A DNA stretch of 7,138 nt from an uncultured Lachnospiraceae bacterium (GCA_947565255.1 CANOFI010000120.1:1-7138), one strand, 5' to 3'; shown: positions 1 to 6,973, counted from the stretch's first letter. Notes: generated by a model from the letters alone, not told the origin. Numbers and translations are program-made.

Positions 1-1381
1 CGTTCAGCCATACCTGTATGCCTTCCGCATAAATGCGGCTGCCCAGATAATCCTTCGGCAGAAGATCCAGCACAAATTTATCTCCCGTTGTCGTCATCCC
101 GTCCGACACATTGATATAGACAATATACGGCCTCGTCTCCCCCGTTGCGACTGGAACATATGTGACTATCACCTGCTCCGTCACCTCAATAAGCCGTCCG
201 TCTACCTCCTCAAACGCTCTCAGACGAATTTTGTTTTCTCCTGTTTTTAAGCGGATTTGATACATATCCTTCCCTGCTACAGGCGCGCCATTGAGCTTCG
301 CCTCTAACACCGCATGCCCGTTTCCGCCCTGTACAAAAGCTTCAAATGTAAAATCTTCCTCATAGACCGTCTGATTTTTCAGGCTGCTGAAAATTTTCAG
401 CTCCTCCAGCGGCTTTTCGCTTCGAGCAGGTTTTTCACTTATTTCCGGCTCTTTGCTGAAAAGAGGCACGGAATCGGAGGGCTTTGGTTTTTTGGAAGGC
501 TTTTCCTCCGGCTCCTGCTTAAATATGACAGTATAATCCTTAAATATTGTAAACACTCTCTGGTCTTTTCCTATATACCGTACGGCAACCCGTATTGTAT
601 TTTCACCGTCCTCCAATAAAATGCGGCCCTGGAACTGCGGCCATAAAAGGCCGTTTACATAAATCTGTTCCTCATCCACCGTCAGTTCTTTCTCTTTATG
701 GGTAATGGTAAAGGTATACTCCCTTTCTGTAACAACCTCACCATCCCGAATGCTCGTTGTAAAATACATTTTATCTGTAGAAGGCCCGTCGCTTTCCCCA
801 TTGCCCGGCTTGTTTCCCGGCCCGTCGCTGTTCCCCGGTTTGCTGCTGTTATCTGGTTCCCTGCTATTTTTCAGTTCTTCACTTCGCTCTGGAGCACTGC
901 TGTTGTTCGGTTCTTCGCTTCGCTCCGGTTCCTTGCTGTTGTTCGGTTCTTCACTTTGCTCTGGTTCCTTACTGTTATTTGGTTCTTTGCTTTGCTCTGG
1001 CCCGCTGCTGTTTTTCGGCTCTTCGCTTATCTCTGGCCCACTGCTGCTATCTGGCTTGCTGCTGTTGTTCGGTTCTTCACTTTGCTCTGGCTCATTGCTG
1101 TTTTTTGGTTCTTCGCTCTGCTCCGGCTCACTGCTGCTGTGCGGTTCTTCGCTCTGTACCCGTTCTTCATTTTCTGTCTGCTGCAAATCTCCATCCGACG
1201 AAGCCTGCTTGTTTTGCATTAATTCCTTCGCCTCGGTAATCTGTTCTTTTAACGGATTCTCGGGATATTCCATTTTTCCGCTTCGAATCAAAAAAACAGC
1301 GCACACAAGGAAGACTCCCGCCAGAAGGCAGAGGCCGGCATTGTATCCTGCATGTTTCCCTGTGTGCATGTTTTTCTTCAT
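1..1381 (-). CDS. Membrane-anchored stalk protein with Ig-like domains (3' end beyond window)
   Basis: Open from the ATG at 1381 to the window edge: 460 codons without a stop, so the C-terminus is unseen. A basic N-terminus (K2, K3, K9) precedes a hydrophobic segment at about residues 15-32, which looks like an uncleaved signal anchor with the rest outside; no proper lipobox precedes either Cys. Residues 73-186 are an E/P/N/S-rich hexapeptide stalk. Ig-like beta-sandwiches follow at about 205-287 and 328-410, each with a V/L-N-G turn and a G-E-N-x-I strand, separated by a second short K/P/S/E linker (290-324). A third similar domain begins near 415. The start is chosen for AGGAAAGG 7 nt upstream; in-frame ATGs at 1411 and 1414 would add 10-11 residues but lack a ribosome site. 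It lies 143 nt after the large dockerin gene and is probably co-transcribed. The function is not recognised; the missing C-terminus may hold the functional domain. Confidence 0.9.
   Translation of the reverse strand, partial: MKKNMHTGKHAGYNAGLCLLAGVFLVCAVFLIRSGKMEYPENPLKEQITEAKELMQNKQASSDGDLQQTENEERVQSEEPHSSSEPEQSEEPKNSNEPEQSEEPNNSSKPDSSSGPEISEEPKNSSGPEQSKEPNNSKEPEQSEEPNNSKEPERSEEPNNSSAPERSEELKNSREPDNSSKPGNSDGPGNKPGNGESDGPSTDKMYFTTSIRDGEVVTEREYTFTITHKEKELTVDEEQIYVNGLLWPQFQGRILLEDGENTIRVAVRYIGKDQRVFTIFKDYTVIFKQEPEEKPSKKPKPSDSVPLFSKEPEISEKPARSEKPLEELKIFSSLKNQTVYEEDFTFEAFVQGGNGHAVLEAKLNGAPVAGKDMYQIRLKTGENKIRLRAFEEVDGRLIEVTEQVIVTYVPVATGETRPYIVYINVSDGMTTTGDKFVLDLLPKDYLGSRIYAEGIQVWLN
824..1165 (-). 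repeat. E-P-x-x-S-x hexapeptide stalk in the membrane-anchored protein (residues 73-186)
   Basis: Nineteen hexapeptides in register, mostly alternating EPEQSE-like and EPNNSS-like units, so the higher-order period is 12 residues (36 bp). Examples of the pair lie at residues 85-96, 97-108, 139-150 and 151-162. The stalk directly follows the membrane segment and is strongly acidic. It probably spans the cell wall and displays the Ig-like domains outside it. Confidence 0.9.
1286..1339 (-). other. Transmembrane signal anchor (residues 15-32) of the stalk protein
   Basis: Eighteen mostly hydrophobic residues (A15 to I32) after a positively charged N-terminus. No clear signal peptidase site follows (next residues R-S-G-K-M-E), so an uncleaved N-in anchor is favoured. 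The two Cys in it lack lipobox residues before them. Confidence 0.75.
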
Positions 1382-1524
1382 TGTCTTTCCTTTCCTATCT
1401 CTGTACAGCATCATAAAAATTTGCTGCTGTACGGATACCTGTCATTTTTTCACCACAAAATTGCACTGCTGTAAATTGTGTTCTATAACTTCATTATTTT
1501 TTACAGGATTTTTTATCAAACTTA
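1382..1524 (-). promoter_or_regulatory. Intergenic spacer with inverted repeat and imperfect direct repeat
   Basis: The gap between the two genes has no GC-rich hairpin with a T-run, so read-through is likely. At 1403-1432 the arms GTACAGCA and TGCTGTAC form a perfect 8-bp inverted repeat around a 14-nt loop, ending 6 nt before the ribosome site of the downstream gene. One arm also belongs to an imperfect direct repeat of about 20 nt, at 1412-1431 and 1454-1473 on the minus strand, sharing TACAGCAG then CAA and TTTT. It could be an operator, an mRNA-processing stem or a translation-control element. No good -35/-10 pair was found. Confidence 0.4.
1389..1396 (-). promoter_or_regulatory. Ribosome binding site of the membrane-anchored stalk protein
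   Basis: AGGAAAGG on the minus strand, 7 nt before the ATG at 1381. Weaker than GGAGG but the only purine-rich site near a possible start. It favours 1381 over the in-frame ATGs at 1411 and 1414. Confidence 0.65.
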
Positions 1525-4500
1525 TTATGGAATTAAATTCAGCGCTTTTTTCAAAATCACCTGGGCATCCTTTAACTCAATCTTCCCATCCTGATTTACG
1601 TCTGCCGCTTTTTTCTGGTCTCCTTCCAACACAAGCAGATTCAGCGCAGCTTTCAATGCCATCTGGGCATCCTTCAATGTAATTTTTCCATCACCGTCCA
1701 CATCGCCCGGTACCGTTATTTTCTTATCGGTTTCCATAAGTACAAATGTTCCCATTGCATCTGTCTCTATCGTGGCTGTTTTTTTATCCTCTGAAATTAC
1801 AGTTTGATATAAGGTATATGGGTCTGCATCCTGCGCAGTTCTTATTCCTTGATGAATCCTTACAACTGCTACCCGTTCCGGATGAAATTCCTCCTGAATC
1901 GTAAATGAAATCGATACTTTTCCCTGAAGTTTTATTTCTTCATTCTTTTCATTTACAAACTGCATATCACAAACCATTATATGAGACGGCTCATATGCCT
2001 TCAAAACTTCCTGCACCTTTTCATACTCTTTCGTGCTGTTTTCTTTTGTCAGACTCGTCATGACCAAACGTATGTTCTCAGCTGTCTCCAACACTTTTTC
2101 CAATGCCTTTATAAAAATAGTTTCACCCTGAACCTGAATGGTGCCGTCTTCATTTTTTTCAACCGGAATTTCCTGTGGAACCGGCTTTACTGCCTCACTT
2201 GGCTTTACACTCTGGAGCGGGTTCGTACTCTCACCCGGCTTTATGCTCTGGTTTGGTTTCACGTTTTCGCCCGGTTTCACATTTTCACTCTCTGACGGCT
2301 TTGTACTCCCAGCCGGTTTCGTACTGCCAACAGGCTTTTCGCTCCCATCTGGTTTCGTGCTGCCGACCGGCTTTTCACTCCCGACTGGTTTCGTACTCCC
2401 GACCGGCTTTCCACTTTCTTCCGGCTTCGTGCTCTCACCCGGCTTCCCGCTTTCTGCCGGTTTCGTACTTCCGACCGGCTTTTCACTCTCACCTGGCTTC
2501 GTACTCCCGACCGGTTTTTCACTCTCTGACGGCTTCGCACTCTCATCCGGAACTGCGCTCTTTGACGGCTCCGCACTTGCTTTCACTTCTTCCCAAACCT
2601 TAATCTTAATATACGTCTCCAACGGCTGCAGCTTTACATTCGAAGCATGCACACTGACTCCGCTTACTGTCTCGTCCGTATCATGATACAACACCCTGTC
2701 ATACAGCATTGTGATTTCTGTCTGATCGGCGCGCAGCGCTTCCCCGGAGATGATAATAATATCCTTCGTCACATCCCTCTGCATGCCATTTTGCAAATGT
2801 GCCACAACCTGCATGCCCGCAGGGTCAAACTTCTCCCCCGGCGCATACTGCAGCTTTTCCGGCTGCTTTACAACTTCAATCCGCTCAATGCTGCTTCCAA
2901 CCGCCATCAGATACGCGGAATCATTTTTAAAATACAGCGTTCCGTATTCATCTGCAATCGGCGTACAAACCGCATACTGTGCCTGAGCCCCGGACGGCGT
3001 AAACAAAATCGGTGCATATTTGGCTGTCCCTTTCTCTGTCACTTCCACATAAGGATCTATCGCATCCGTAACCCCCGGCTTATCTTTCACATAACGAACC
3101 CAGCCCGGCGTATAATTATCCAGAAAATACACATACACATAACCGGTTTCTTTTTCATAGGCCGTGGACAGCAGTCCACTGGTCTGCGGATACCCCTTGG
3201 TCGCCGCCTTATATGCAATCGAATTTGATGCAAGGTCAAGCACCGCAATGCAATGTCCGCTGCCCGCTCCAAACTGGGAAGTTCCCGACACGCCGACATA
3301 CGCTCTTCCATTATAGACCACCGGTGTGGATGTGCTCATTCCGCCTAACCTAATTTCTTTTATGTCATATCCTGTCGAACTATCCTTTTCCTTTGTAAAT
3401 GTACCGTCTGCCTCGACACCAAATCCATAAAAACTGCCGGCCTTCGACGTCACATAATAGCGTCCTGTCACCTCATCATGACATACCGTGCTCCGAATAT
3501 CCCCATTTAACCCGGAAATTTTGTCAATCACCTTTCCGGTAAGCGGTTCTAAAGACAAAATACTGGAGGTCTGCGAGGTATTTCCGCTCTCGCCGTCATC
3601 TGTCCCTACCAGAACATAATCATCGCATACATATGCCCCCGCCCAGTAAAAACCTCCTTTCTGCGTATACGTCCAGGCCGCATGCTTTTCTTCATCGGGT
3701 TTTGTAATATCCTCATCTGTCACCGGCACGCAGACAAAATTAGCTTCCTTAACCTCACTGTTCCAGAATCCGGTATACACATATCCGTTGTGATATGTAA
3801 TTGGACTGTTCGGCTGACCTTTCAGCACATCATGATATACCCACAACGATTCCAATGTCTCTGCGTTAAATGCCTGAATGGTTCCGTTTGCAAGACCGAC
3901 AAAAATCATCCCGTCCGCATAGGTCGGCGGCACAATGCTGAAATTCGAAGCGCCACACATGGTTCCCTGCGCTGCTATCTCACCTGTAAACCTGTCCAGT
4001 TTATATATTGTGGAACCCACCGTGCTAATCACATATCCATCGACAATCAGAGGTGCTCCGGTCGCCTGTCCTCCATAACCGCTTCCCAGACACTTTGTCC
4101 AATACAGCGCGGCATCCGAGGCTGTCGTTGGCGTTCTTTCGGAAACGACGGCATTTTTCTGCGCATTTTTTCCAAAGCTTCCCCACTGCGCCAATATCTC
4201 TTTATTAATCTCCGGATTTTCCGCTGCTTTTTTCAGAGTAATGCTCCTTGTCCCATCCTGTGCTGTAAACTGGCTGTGCTCTGTTATATACTCATACCGG
4301 CTTACAGTGTACGTGTACGTTTCCCCCTGCAGCAGATGGAATGTCCCGTCTTCATTTTCCAGAACCCTCTCATTATATGCATCCTTTACCAATACAGATG
4401 CTTCCCCAGGAACTGTCTCAAATGACACCTTTGCCGTCTTTGTTTTCTTAATTGTCATGTAATAAGTCTGCACACCGCCGCCACTTTCATCTGCTACACG

Positions 4501-6813
4501 GACGGCCGCCTTTGTTTTTCCTTCTTCTGCAAGCCCAATCACATAACTGCCGTCCTCCTGCACCTGTATTTCCCCCTGCGCCGCATCGCTTGTCACAGCC
4601 AGTATGCTGTCTTTCGCCTGCGCACCCGGCGACAGCGTGACCTCCTTCTGTGAATCCGGCACAATCATCTCGTATGCAAAGACGGAGCCCTGAAATGCCG
4701 GCAGAAAGTTTACCTTTGTACCGTCTGCGCTTGCCTCCAAAGATGCCAGGCTACGAATACGCTTTACATGGATGGTATATGTCTGAACCGAATGATCTTT
4801 CGTATTTGTCACATTCACATTCAACGTGTTATTGTTTGCCGCCTGCGTCTTAGAGCCCATTGCCACAAACTGAGACAGATTTTTAGGCATACCCGATGTC
4901 ACTGCAACGTTCTGCGCAGCATTTCTTGTATTGGTATACTCGGCCATTACCTGTCCGTCCTGAATGCTTTCGTCTAAAACGGTATCCACATAAAATGCAC
5001 TTTTGGTGTCCGGCACGTAAACGGTATATTCCTTTACTGTCTCATCAAACGCCGGCTCCATTTCGTAATAGCCAGATTTGCTGACTGATGAAAAACTTAA
5101 TGAACCCAAGAATCCCTGCTCTTTTACTGTCAGCTCAATCTGCGGCATTTCTACACTGCTTTCCACCTGATACTTCTCCACAAATTTTGCAGTTGCCGTA
5201 TACACTCCCGGAACCGTCGCTGAAAAGCTTTCCGGCAGCTCCCACTCCACATAAACTTCCTTTTCTTCTCCGTCTACGGTGGCCCGAATATGGTTAGTCA
5301 GCCCTAACTCCTCTCTGCCATATTTTATAGTAATGGAAGACGAAGTTCCTTCTAACAAAGATGCCGCGCTGACCACCGGAGCCGCTGCTCCCTTCTCACG
5401 CACCGTTACCGTACTTTTTTCAATAACAGCATCTTCTGCCAGCGAAGCACCGTCCGGCATATTGTAAACTGGTGTAAACACATATGTCCCGGCCTTTTCT
5501 GCCTGATAGCTGTCACCCTTCCATGATGCGGGCACAATGACATATCCCGCCTGTGTATGCAATTCTACTTCTCTTGCAAACCCGACCACATCAAACATTT
5601 TTTCTGTCATCTGTGTCCCAAATGCAACCTCTGCCTGGGTACATGCCGCACCTGCCACTCTCACTTCTGTAATCTGCGCGGAACCTGTGTTTTTCCACTC
5701 CGGCTCATCAAGCTCCCACGTAAGAACGGGTGTTCCTGCATGGTATGTATCAAAGATATTGACAGCATAAGCTTCTCCCAATTCATCCGCAAGACTTCTT
5801 AATTCCTGCTCCGTAACAACTTTTGCATGACCATAATCCGTCGCCTTCTCAACCTTTGACGTATAACTGTTCTGCACCTGTGCGGAGCTGCTTGCGGCAA
5901 TTCCTTCGCTATACGCAATCGTTCCGATCGTCTCTATGTTTCCAGTGTTATAACAGTTTTTCACCGGAATCGCCGTAGCGGAAGCCTGTGCCGTTATACC
6001 CCCTACAAAGCTGCTTCCCGTAATATTCCCTGTATTATAACAGTCCTTTATTTCCTCTGCGGAGCCTAAACCGACAATGCCGCCCACACAGGTATTGCCA
6101 GTAATATTACCGGTATTGTAACACTCGCTGACCGCCTTTCCCTGCCCGGCAATGCCACCCACAGCTTTCTGTGTTCCCACAATATCACCGCTGTTTGAAC
6201 ATTGCTTTATGGTAACTGCAGTTCCGCAAAATCCTACAATTCCCCCGGCATAGGAGCCATAAGAGCTGCCCTTTACATTAATGCCGCAGGCATTGCGCAC
6301 TTTCGTAATCGTTGCCGGTTTTGATGTACTTGCGGATGCATAACCGGCCACGCCGCCCGCATACCCGCCATTTGTCTCAAAAGACGAGGAAATACTTCCA
6401 TCTAAATAGATGTCCGTCACCACGGCGCCTGCTGCCAGATATCCAAACAATCCAATATAGTTTGTATCACTGTCAATCAAAAGATTGTGAATGGCATGTC
6501 CGTTCCCATCAAAACTTCCGCTGAACCTTTTTGATGCATTTCCAATCGGCATCCATTCCTTTGCACCCAGGTCGATATCCTGTGTTAACTCGGCCTTTGC
6601 ACTGCCATTTCCTGCATTGACATAATCCGCAAACCATGCCAGCTGTGCACCGGTTTTAATCTGGTACACGTCTCCTTCCAATGAAGGCTCTTCTTTCGCG
6701 CTTCCGTCCCAAGCGCTGCCTTCTGTCTGTCCATAGGCTGTCATTGTAAAACCGCTGCACATCATAATCATACAAAGAAGCACCGCTATGGACCGTTTAC
6801 ACAACTTGTTCAT
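1525..6813 (-). CDS. Large secreted modular surface protein (GLUG repeats, Ig-like, cadherin-like, PQQ-like propeller, dockerin)
   Basis: 1762 aa. I do not recognise it as a named gene. Residues 1-28 form a signal peptide (K3, K6, R7, then a hydrophobic stretch, probable cut after A-Y-G28). Approximate domains: 47-320 beta-helix-like region with GLUG motifs; 383-473 and 484-566 Ig-like; 567-687 and 688-790 cadherin-like beta-sandwiches; 794-862 PEGA-like; 895-1306 PQQ-like beta-propeller; 1308-1406 Big_3-like Ig; 1415-1548 hexapeptide linker; 1551-1697 unassigned beta-rich domain; 1702-1762 dockerin. There is no LPxTG motif or C-terminal membrane segment, so any attachment would be through the dockerin or other non-covalent contacts. 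The start is supported by GGAGG at 7 nt spacing and by an in-frame TGA upstream with no other start codon between. It is the first gene after the cobalamin riboswitch. Domain names come from reading the sequence, not from a profile search. No catalytic residues can be named; a binding or scaffold role is inferred. Confidence 0.95.
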   Translation of the reverse strand: MNKLCKRSIAVLLCMIMMCSGFTMTAYGQTEGSAWDGSAKEEPSLEGDVYQIKTGAQLAWFADYVNAGNGSAKAELTQDIDLGAKEWMPIGNASKRFSGSFDGNGHAIHNLLIDSDTNYIGLFGYLAAGAVVTDIYLDGSISSSFETNGGYAGGVAGYASASTSKPATITKVRNACGINVKGSSYGSYAGGIVGFCGTAVTIKQCSNSGDIVGTQKAVGGIAGQGKAVSECYNTGNITGNTCVGGIVGLGSAEEIKDCYNTGNITGSSFVGGITAQASATAIPVKNCYNTGNIETIGTIAYSEGIAASSSAQVQNSYTSKVEKATDYGHAKVVTEQELRSLADELGEAYAVNIFDTYHAGTPVLTWELDEPEWKNTGSAQITEVRVAGAACTQAEVAFGTQMTEKMFDVVGFAREVELHTQAGYVIVPASWKGDSYQAEKAGTYVFTPVYNMPDGASLAEDAVIEKSTVTVREKGAAAPVVSAASLLEGTSSSITIKYGREELGLTNHIRATVDGEEKEVYVEWELPESFSATVPGVYTATAKFVEKYQVESSVEMPQIELTVKEQGFLGSLSFSSVSKSGYYEMEPAFDETVKEYTVYVPDTKSAFYVDTVLDESIQDGQVMAEYTNTRNAAQNVAVTSGMPKNLSQFVAMGSKTQAANNNTLNVNVTNTKDHSVQTYTIHVKRIRSLASLEASADGTKVNFLPAFQGSVFAYEMIVPDSQKEVTLSPGAQAKDSILAVTSDAAQGEIQVQEDGSYVIGLAEEGKTKAAVRVADESGGGVQTYYMTIKKTKTAKVSFETVPGEASVLVKDAYNERVLENEDGTFHLLQGETYTYTVSRYEYITEHSQFTAQDGTRSITLKKAAENPEINKEILAQWGSFGKNAQKNAVVSERTPTTASDAALYWTKCLGSGYGGQATGAPLIVDGYVISTVGSTIYKLDRFTGEIAAQGTMCGASNFSIVPPTYADGMIFVGLANGTIQAFNAETLESLWVYHDVLKGQPNSPITYHNGYVYTGFWNSEVKEANFVCVPVTDEDITKPDEEKHAAWTYTQKGGFYWAGAYVCDDYVLVGTDDGESGNTSQTSSILSLEPLTGKVIDKISGLNGDIRSTVCHDEVTGRYYVTSKAGSFYGFGVEADGTFTKEKDSSTGYDIKEIRLGGMSTSTPVVYNGRAYVGVSGTSQFGAGSGHCIAVLDLASNSIAYKAATKGYPQTSGLLSTAYEKETGYVYVYFLDNYTPGWVRYVKDKPGVTDAIDPYVEVTEKGTAKYAPILFTPSGAQAQYAVCTPIADEYGTLYFKNDSAYLMAVGSSIERIEVVKQPEKLQYAPGEKFDPAGMQVVAHLQNGMQRDVTKDIIIISGEALRADQTEITMLYDRVLYHDTDETVSGVSVHASNVKLQPLETYIKIKVWEEVKASAEPSKSAVPDESAKPSESEKPVGSTKPGESEKPVGSTKPAESGKPGESTKPEESGKPVGSTKPVGSEKPVGSTKPDGSEKPVGSTKPAGSTKPSESENVKPGENVKPNQSIKPGESTNPLQSVKPSEAVKPVPQEIPVEKNEDGTIQVQGETIFIKALEKVLETAENIRLVMTSLTKENSTKEYEKVQEVLKAYEPSHIMVCDMQFVNEKNEEIKLQGKVSISFTIQEEFHPERVAVVRIHQGIRTAQDADPYTLYQTVISEDKKTATIETDAMGTFVLMETDKKITVPGDVDGDGKITLKDAQMALKAALNLLVLEGDQKKAADVNQDGKIELKDAQVILKKALNLIP
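1528..1710 (-). other. C-terminal type I dockerin (residues 1702-1762)
   Basis: Two calcium-loop motifs are complete. The first is G-D-V-D-G-D-G-K-I with ligands D1704, D1706, D1708 and D1715; the second is A-D-V-N-Q-D-G-K-I with D1738, N1740, D1742 and D1749. Each is followed by an L/A-rich helix. Dockerins bind cohesin domains, so a cohesin-bearing partner is expected somewhere in the genome. None is visible in this window. Confidence 0.9.
2170..2571 (-). repeat. K-P-x-x-S-x hexapeptide linker in the large protein (residues 1415-1548)
   Basis: About 22 consecutive units, nearly all six residues (18 bp), with one eight-residue unit at 1505. KPVGST recurs at 1433, 1445, 1469, 1481 and 1493, often alternating with units such as KPGESE or KPDGSE. 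The even unit length keeps several other frames open in this stretch, which creates spurious ORFs. It is likely an extended flexible spacer holding the dockerin away from the folded domains; the regular serines could be modified, but nothing here shows it. Confidence 0.9.
2596..2892 (-). other. Big_3-like bacterial Ig domain (residues 1308-1406)
   Basis: It starts I-E-R-I-E-V-V-K-Q-P and continues with Y-A-P-G-E-K-F-D-P-A-G-M-x-V, the hallmark of the Big_3 Ig-like family. It bridges the propeller and the hexapeptide linker and is probably structural. Confidence 0.75.
2896..4131 (-). other. PQQ-like beta-propeller (residues about 895-1306)
   Basis: Blades with the sequence style of PQQ/YncE/BamB-like propellers are visible: L-D-R-F-T-G-E at 939, F-N-A-E-T-L-E-S-L-W at 982, L-E-P-L-T-G-K at 1088 and L-D-L-A-S-N-S at 1192. 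Strands of the type A-P-L-I-V-D-G-Y-V, P-P-T-Y-A-D-G-M-I-F-V and S-T-P-V-V-Y-N-G-R-A-Y-V-G precede them. The docking tryptophan after the T-G turn is mostly absent, and quinoprotein dehydrogenase features are not evident. A ligand- or protein-binding propeller is more likely than an enzyme. The propeller carries seven cysteines (908, 953, 1028, 1063, 1111, 1188, 1283). Confidence 0.7.
4444..5115 (-). other. Tandem cadherin-like beta-sandwich domains (residues 567-687 and 688-790)
   Basis: Each copy starts L-x-S/A-L-x-x-S and continues with a P-A-F motif, an aromatic strand (Y-T-V-Y-V-P-D in the first, Y-E-M-I-V-P-D in the second) and an ending of the type Y-T-I-H-V-K or Y-Y-M-T-I-K. This is the pattern of the Cadherin-like beta-sandwich family. 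The first copy is interrupted by an N/A-rich loop at about 625-665. Likely spacer or binding modules; the family name is from memory of its motif. Confidence 0.65.
5854..6675 (-). repeat. GLUG-type repeat region (residues 47-320)
   Basis: The region opens with a typical lead-in (Q-L-A-W-F-A, then D-I-D-L, W-M-P-I-G, F-S-G-S-F-D-G-N-G-H). GLUG motifs of the form GG-I/V-x-G follow at about residues 153, 190, 219, 244 and 271. Between them sits a recurring C-Y-N-T-G-N-I-T-G strand with Cys at 205, 231, 258 and 287, a spacing of 26-29 residues. This pattern fits a beta-helix or solenoid. Such regions are common at the N-terminus of surface proteins of gut Firmicutes and Bacteroidetes and are thought to be adhesive or structural. 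Confidence 0.8.
6730..6813 (-). other. Signal peptide of the large protein (residues 1-28)
   Basis: Basic n-region (K3, K6, R7), hydrophobic core at about residues 8-24 rich in L, M, I, V and C, and a small-residue cut site A26-Y-G28 before Q29. This predicts Sec export. No lipobox Cys follows the core, so a lipoprotein is unlikely. Confidence 0.85.
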
Positions 6814-6932
6814 TCCATATCCTCCATTCTTATAGGAAACCGTTCAAAATGACATATTCTGAATGTTCCCTGTGTCATACAGGCCCGGACTTTAAAAACT
6901 CTTCCTGACATGTTCCGAATGAATGCTTGCAT
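6810..6932 (-). CDS. Possible 40-codon leader ORF translationally coupled to the large gene
   Basis: An ATG at 6932 opens 40 codons ending in TGA at 6810-6812, which overlaps the ATG of the large gene as ATGA. The predicted peptide starts MQAFIRNMSG and ends IRMEDME. It is rather basic in the middle, has two cysteines and shows no signal peptide. Upstream there is only a G-rich stretch with poor spacing, so its own ribosome site is weak. The large gene's GGAGG lies inside this ORF, so independent initiation of the large gene is possible. A chance open frame is a real alternative. Confidence 0.25.
   Translation of the reverse strand: MQAFIRNMSGRVFKVRACMTQGTFRICHFERFPIRMEDME
6821..6825 (-). 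promoter_or_regulatory. Ribosome binding site of the large surface protein
   Basis: GGAGG on the minus strand, 7 nt before the ATG at 6813. A textbook spacing and core sequence that fixes the start of the 1762-aa protein. Confidence 0.9.
6849..6878 (-). promoter_or_regulatory. Short inverted repeat upstream of ribosome binding site
   Basis: ATGACA and TGTCAT are perfect 6-bp arms separated by 18 nt, and the interior also has partial symmetry (ACAT/ATGT). It lies about 24 nt upstream of the GGAGG site of the large gene. It might influence translation, but a 6-bp repeat is close to chance. Confidence 0.2.
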
Positions 6933-6973
6933 GTTCTTTCCCGCCCCTTCTGCTATAAAAAGGCACAGCAAAA

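Noticed and set aside
824..1165. Tandem repeats resembling a CRISPR array
   Set aside because: The repeats are contiguous coding hexapeptides without unique spacers and vary by codon, so this is protein repetition.
1286..1339. Lipoprotein signal in the stalk protein
   Set aside because: The residues before both Cys (N-A-G-L-C and F-L-V-C) do not fit a lipobox, so an uncleaved membrane anchor is preferred.
1501..1524. Terminator after the large gene
   Set aside because: The sequence after the stop is A/T-rich but has no GC-rich stem followed by a T-run; co-transcription with the next gene is more likely.
1480..1524. Promoter for the second gene (TTGATA with TAATGA at 17 nt)
   Set aside because: The -10 match is poor and the region is simply A/T-rich, so it is not reported as a feature.
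698..1682. Overlapping plus-strand open frames opposite the stalk protein gene
   Set aside because: They lie antisense to the acidic hexapeptide repeat; the in-register 18/36-bp repeats keep other frames open and give low-complexity L/S/F-rich translations without ribosome sites.
1525..2571. Sortase (LPxTG) anchoring of the large protein
   Set aside because: No LPxTG-like motif or C-terminal hydrophobic tail with basic end; the chain ends in a dockerin.
2138..2686. Plus- and minus-strand open frames opposite or within the K-P-x-x-S-x repeat
   Set aside because: Products of the 18-bp periodicity; repetitive, arginine- or phenylalanine-rich translations with no independent start signals.
3682..4425. 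Plus-strand 247-codon frame
   Set aside because: Antisense to the well-supported propeller region of the large gene; no recognisable domain and no ribosome site.
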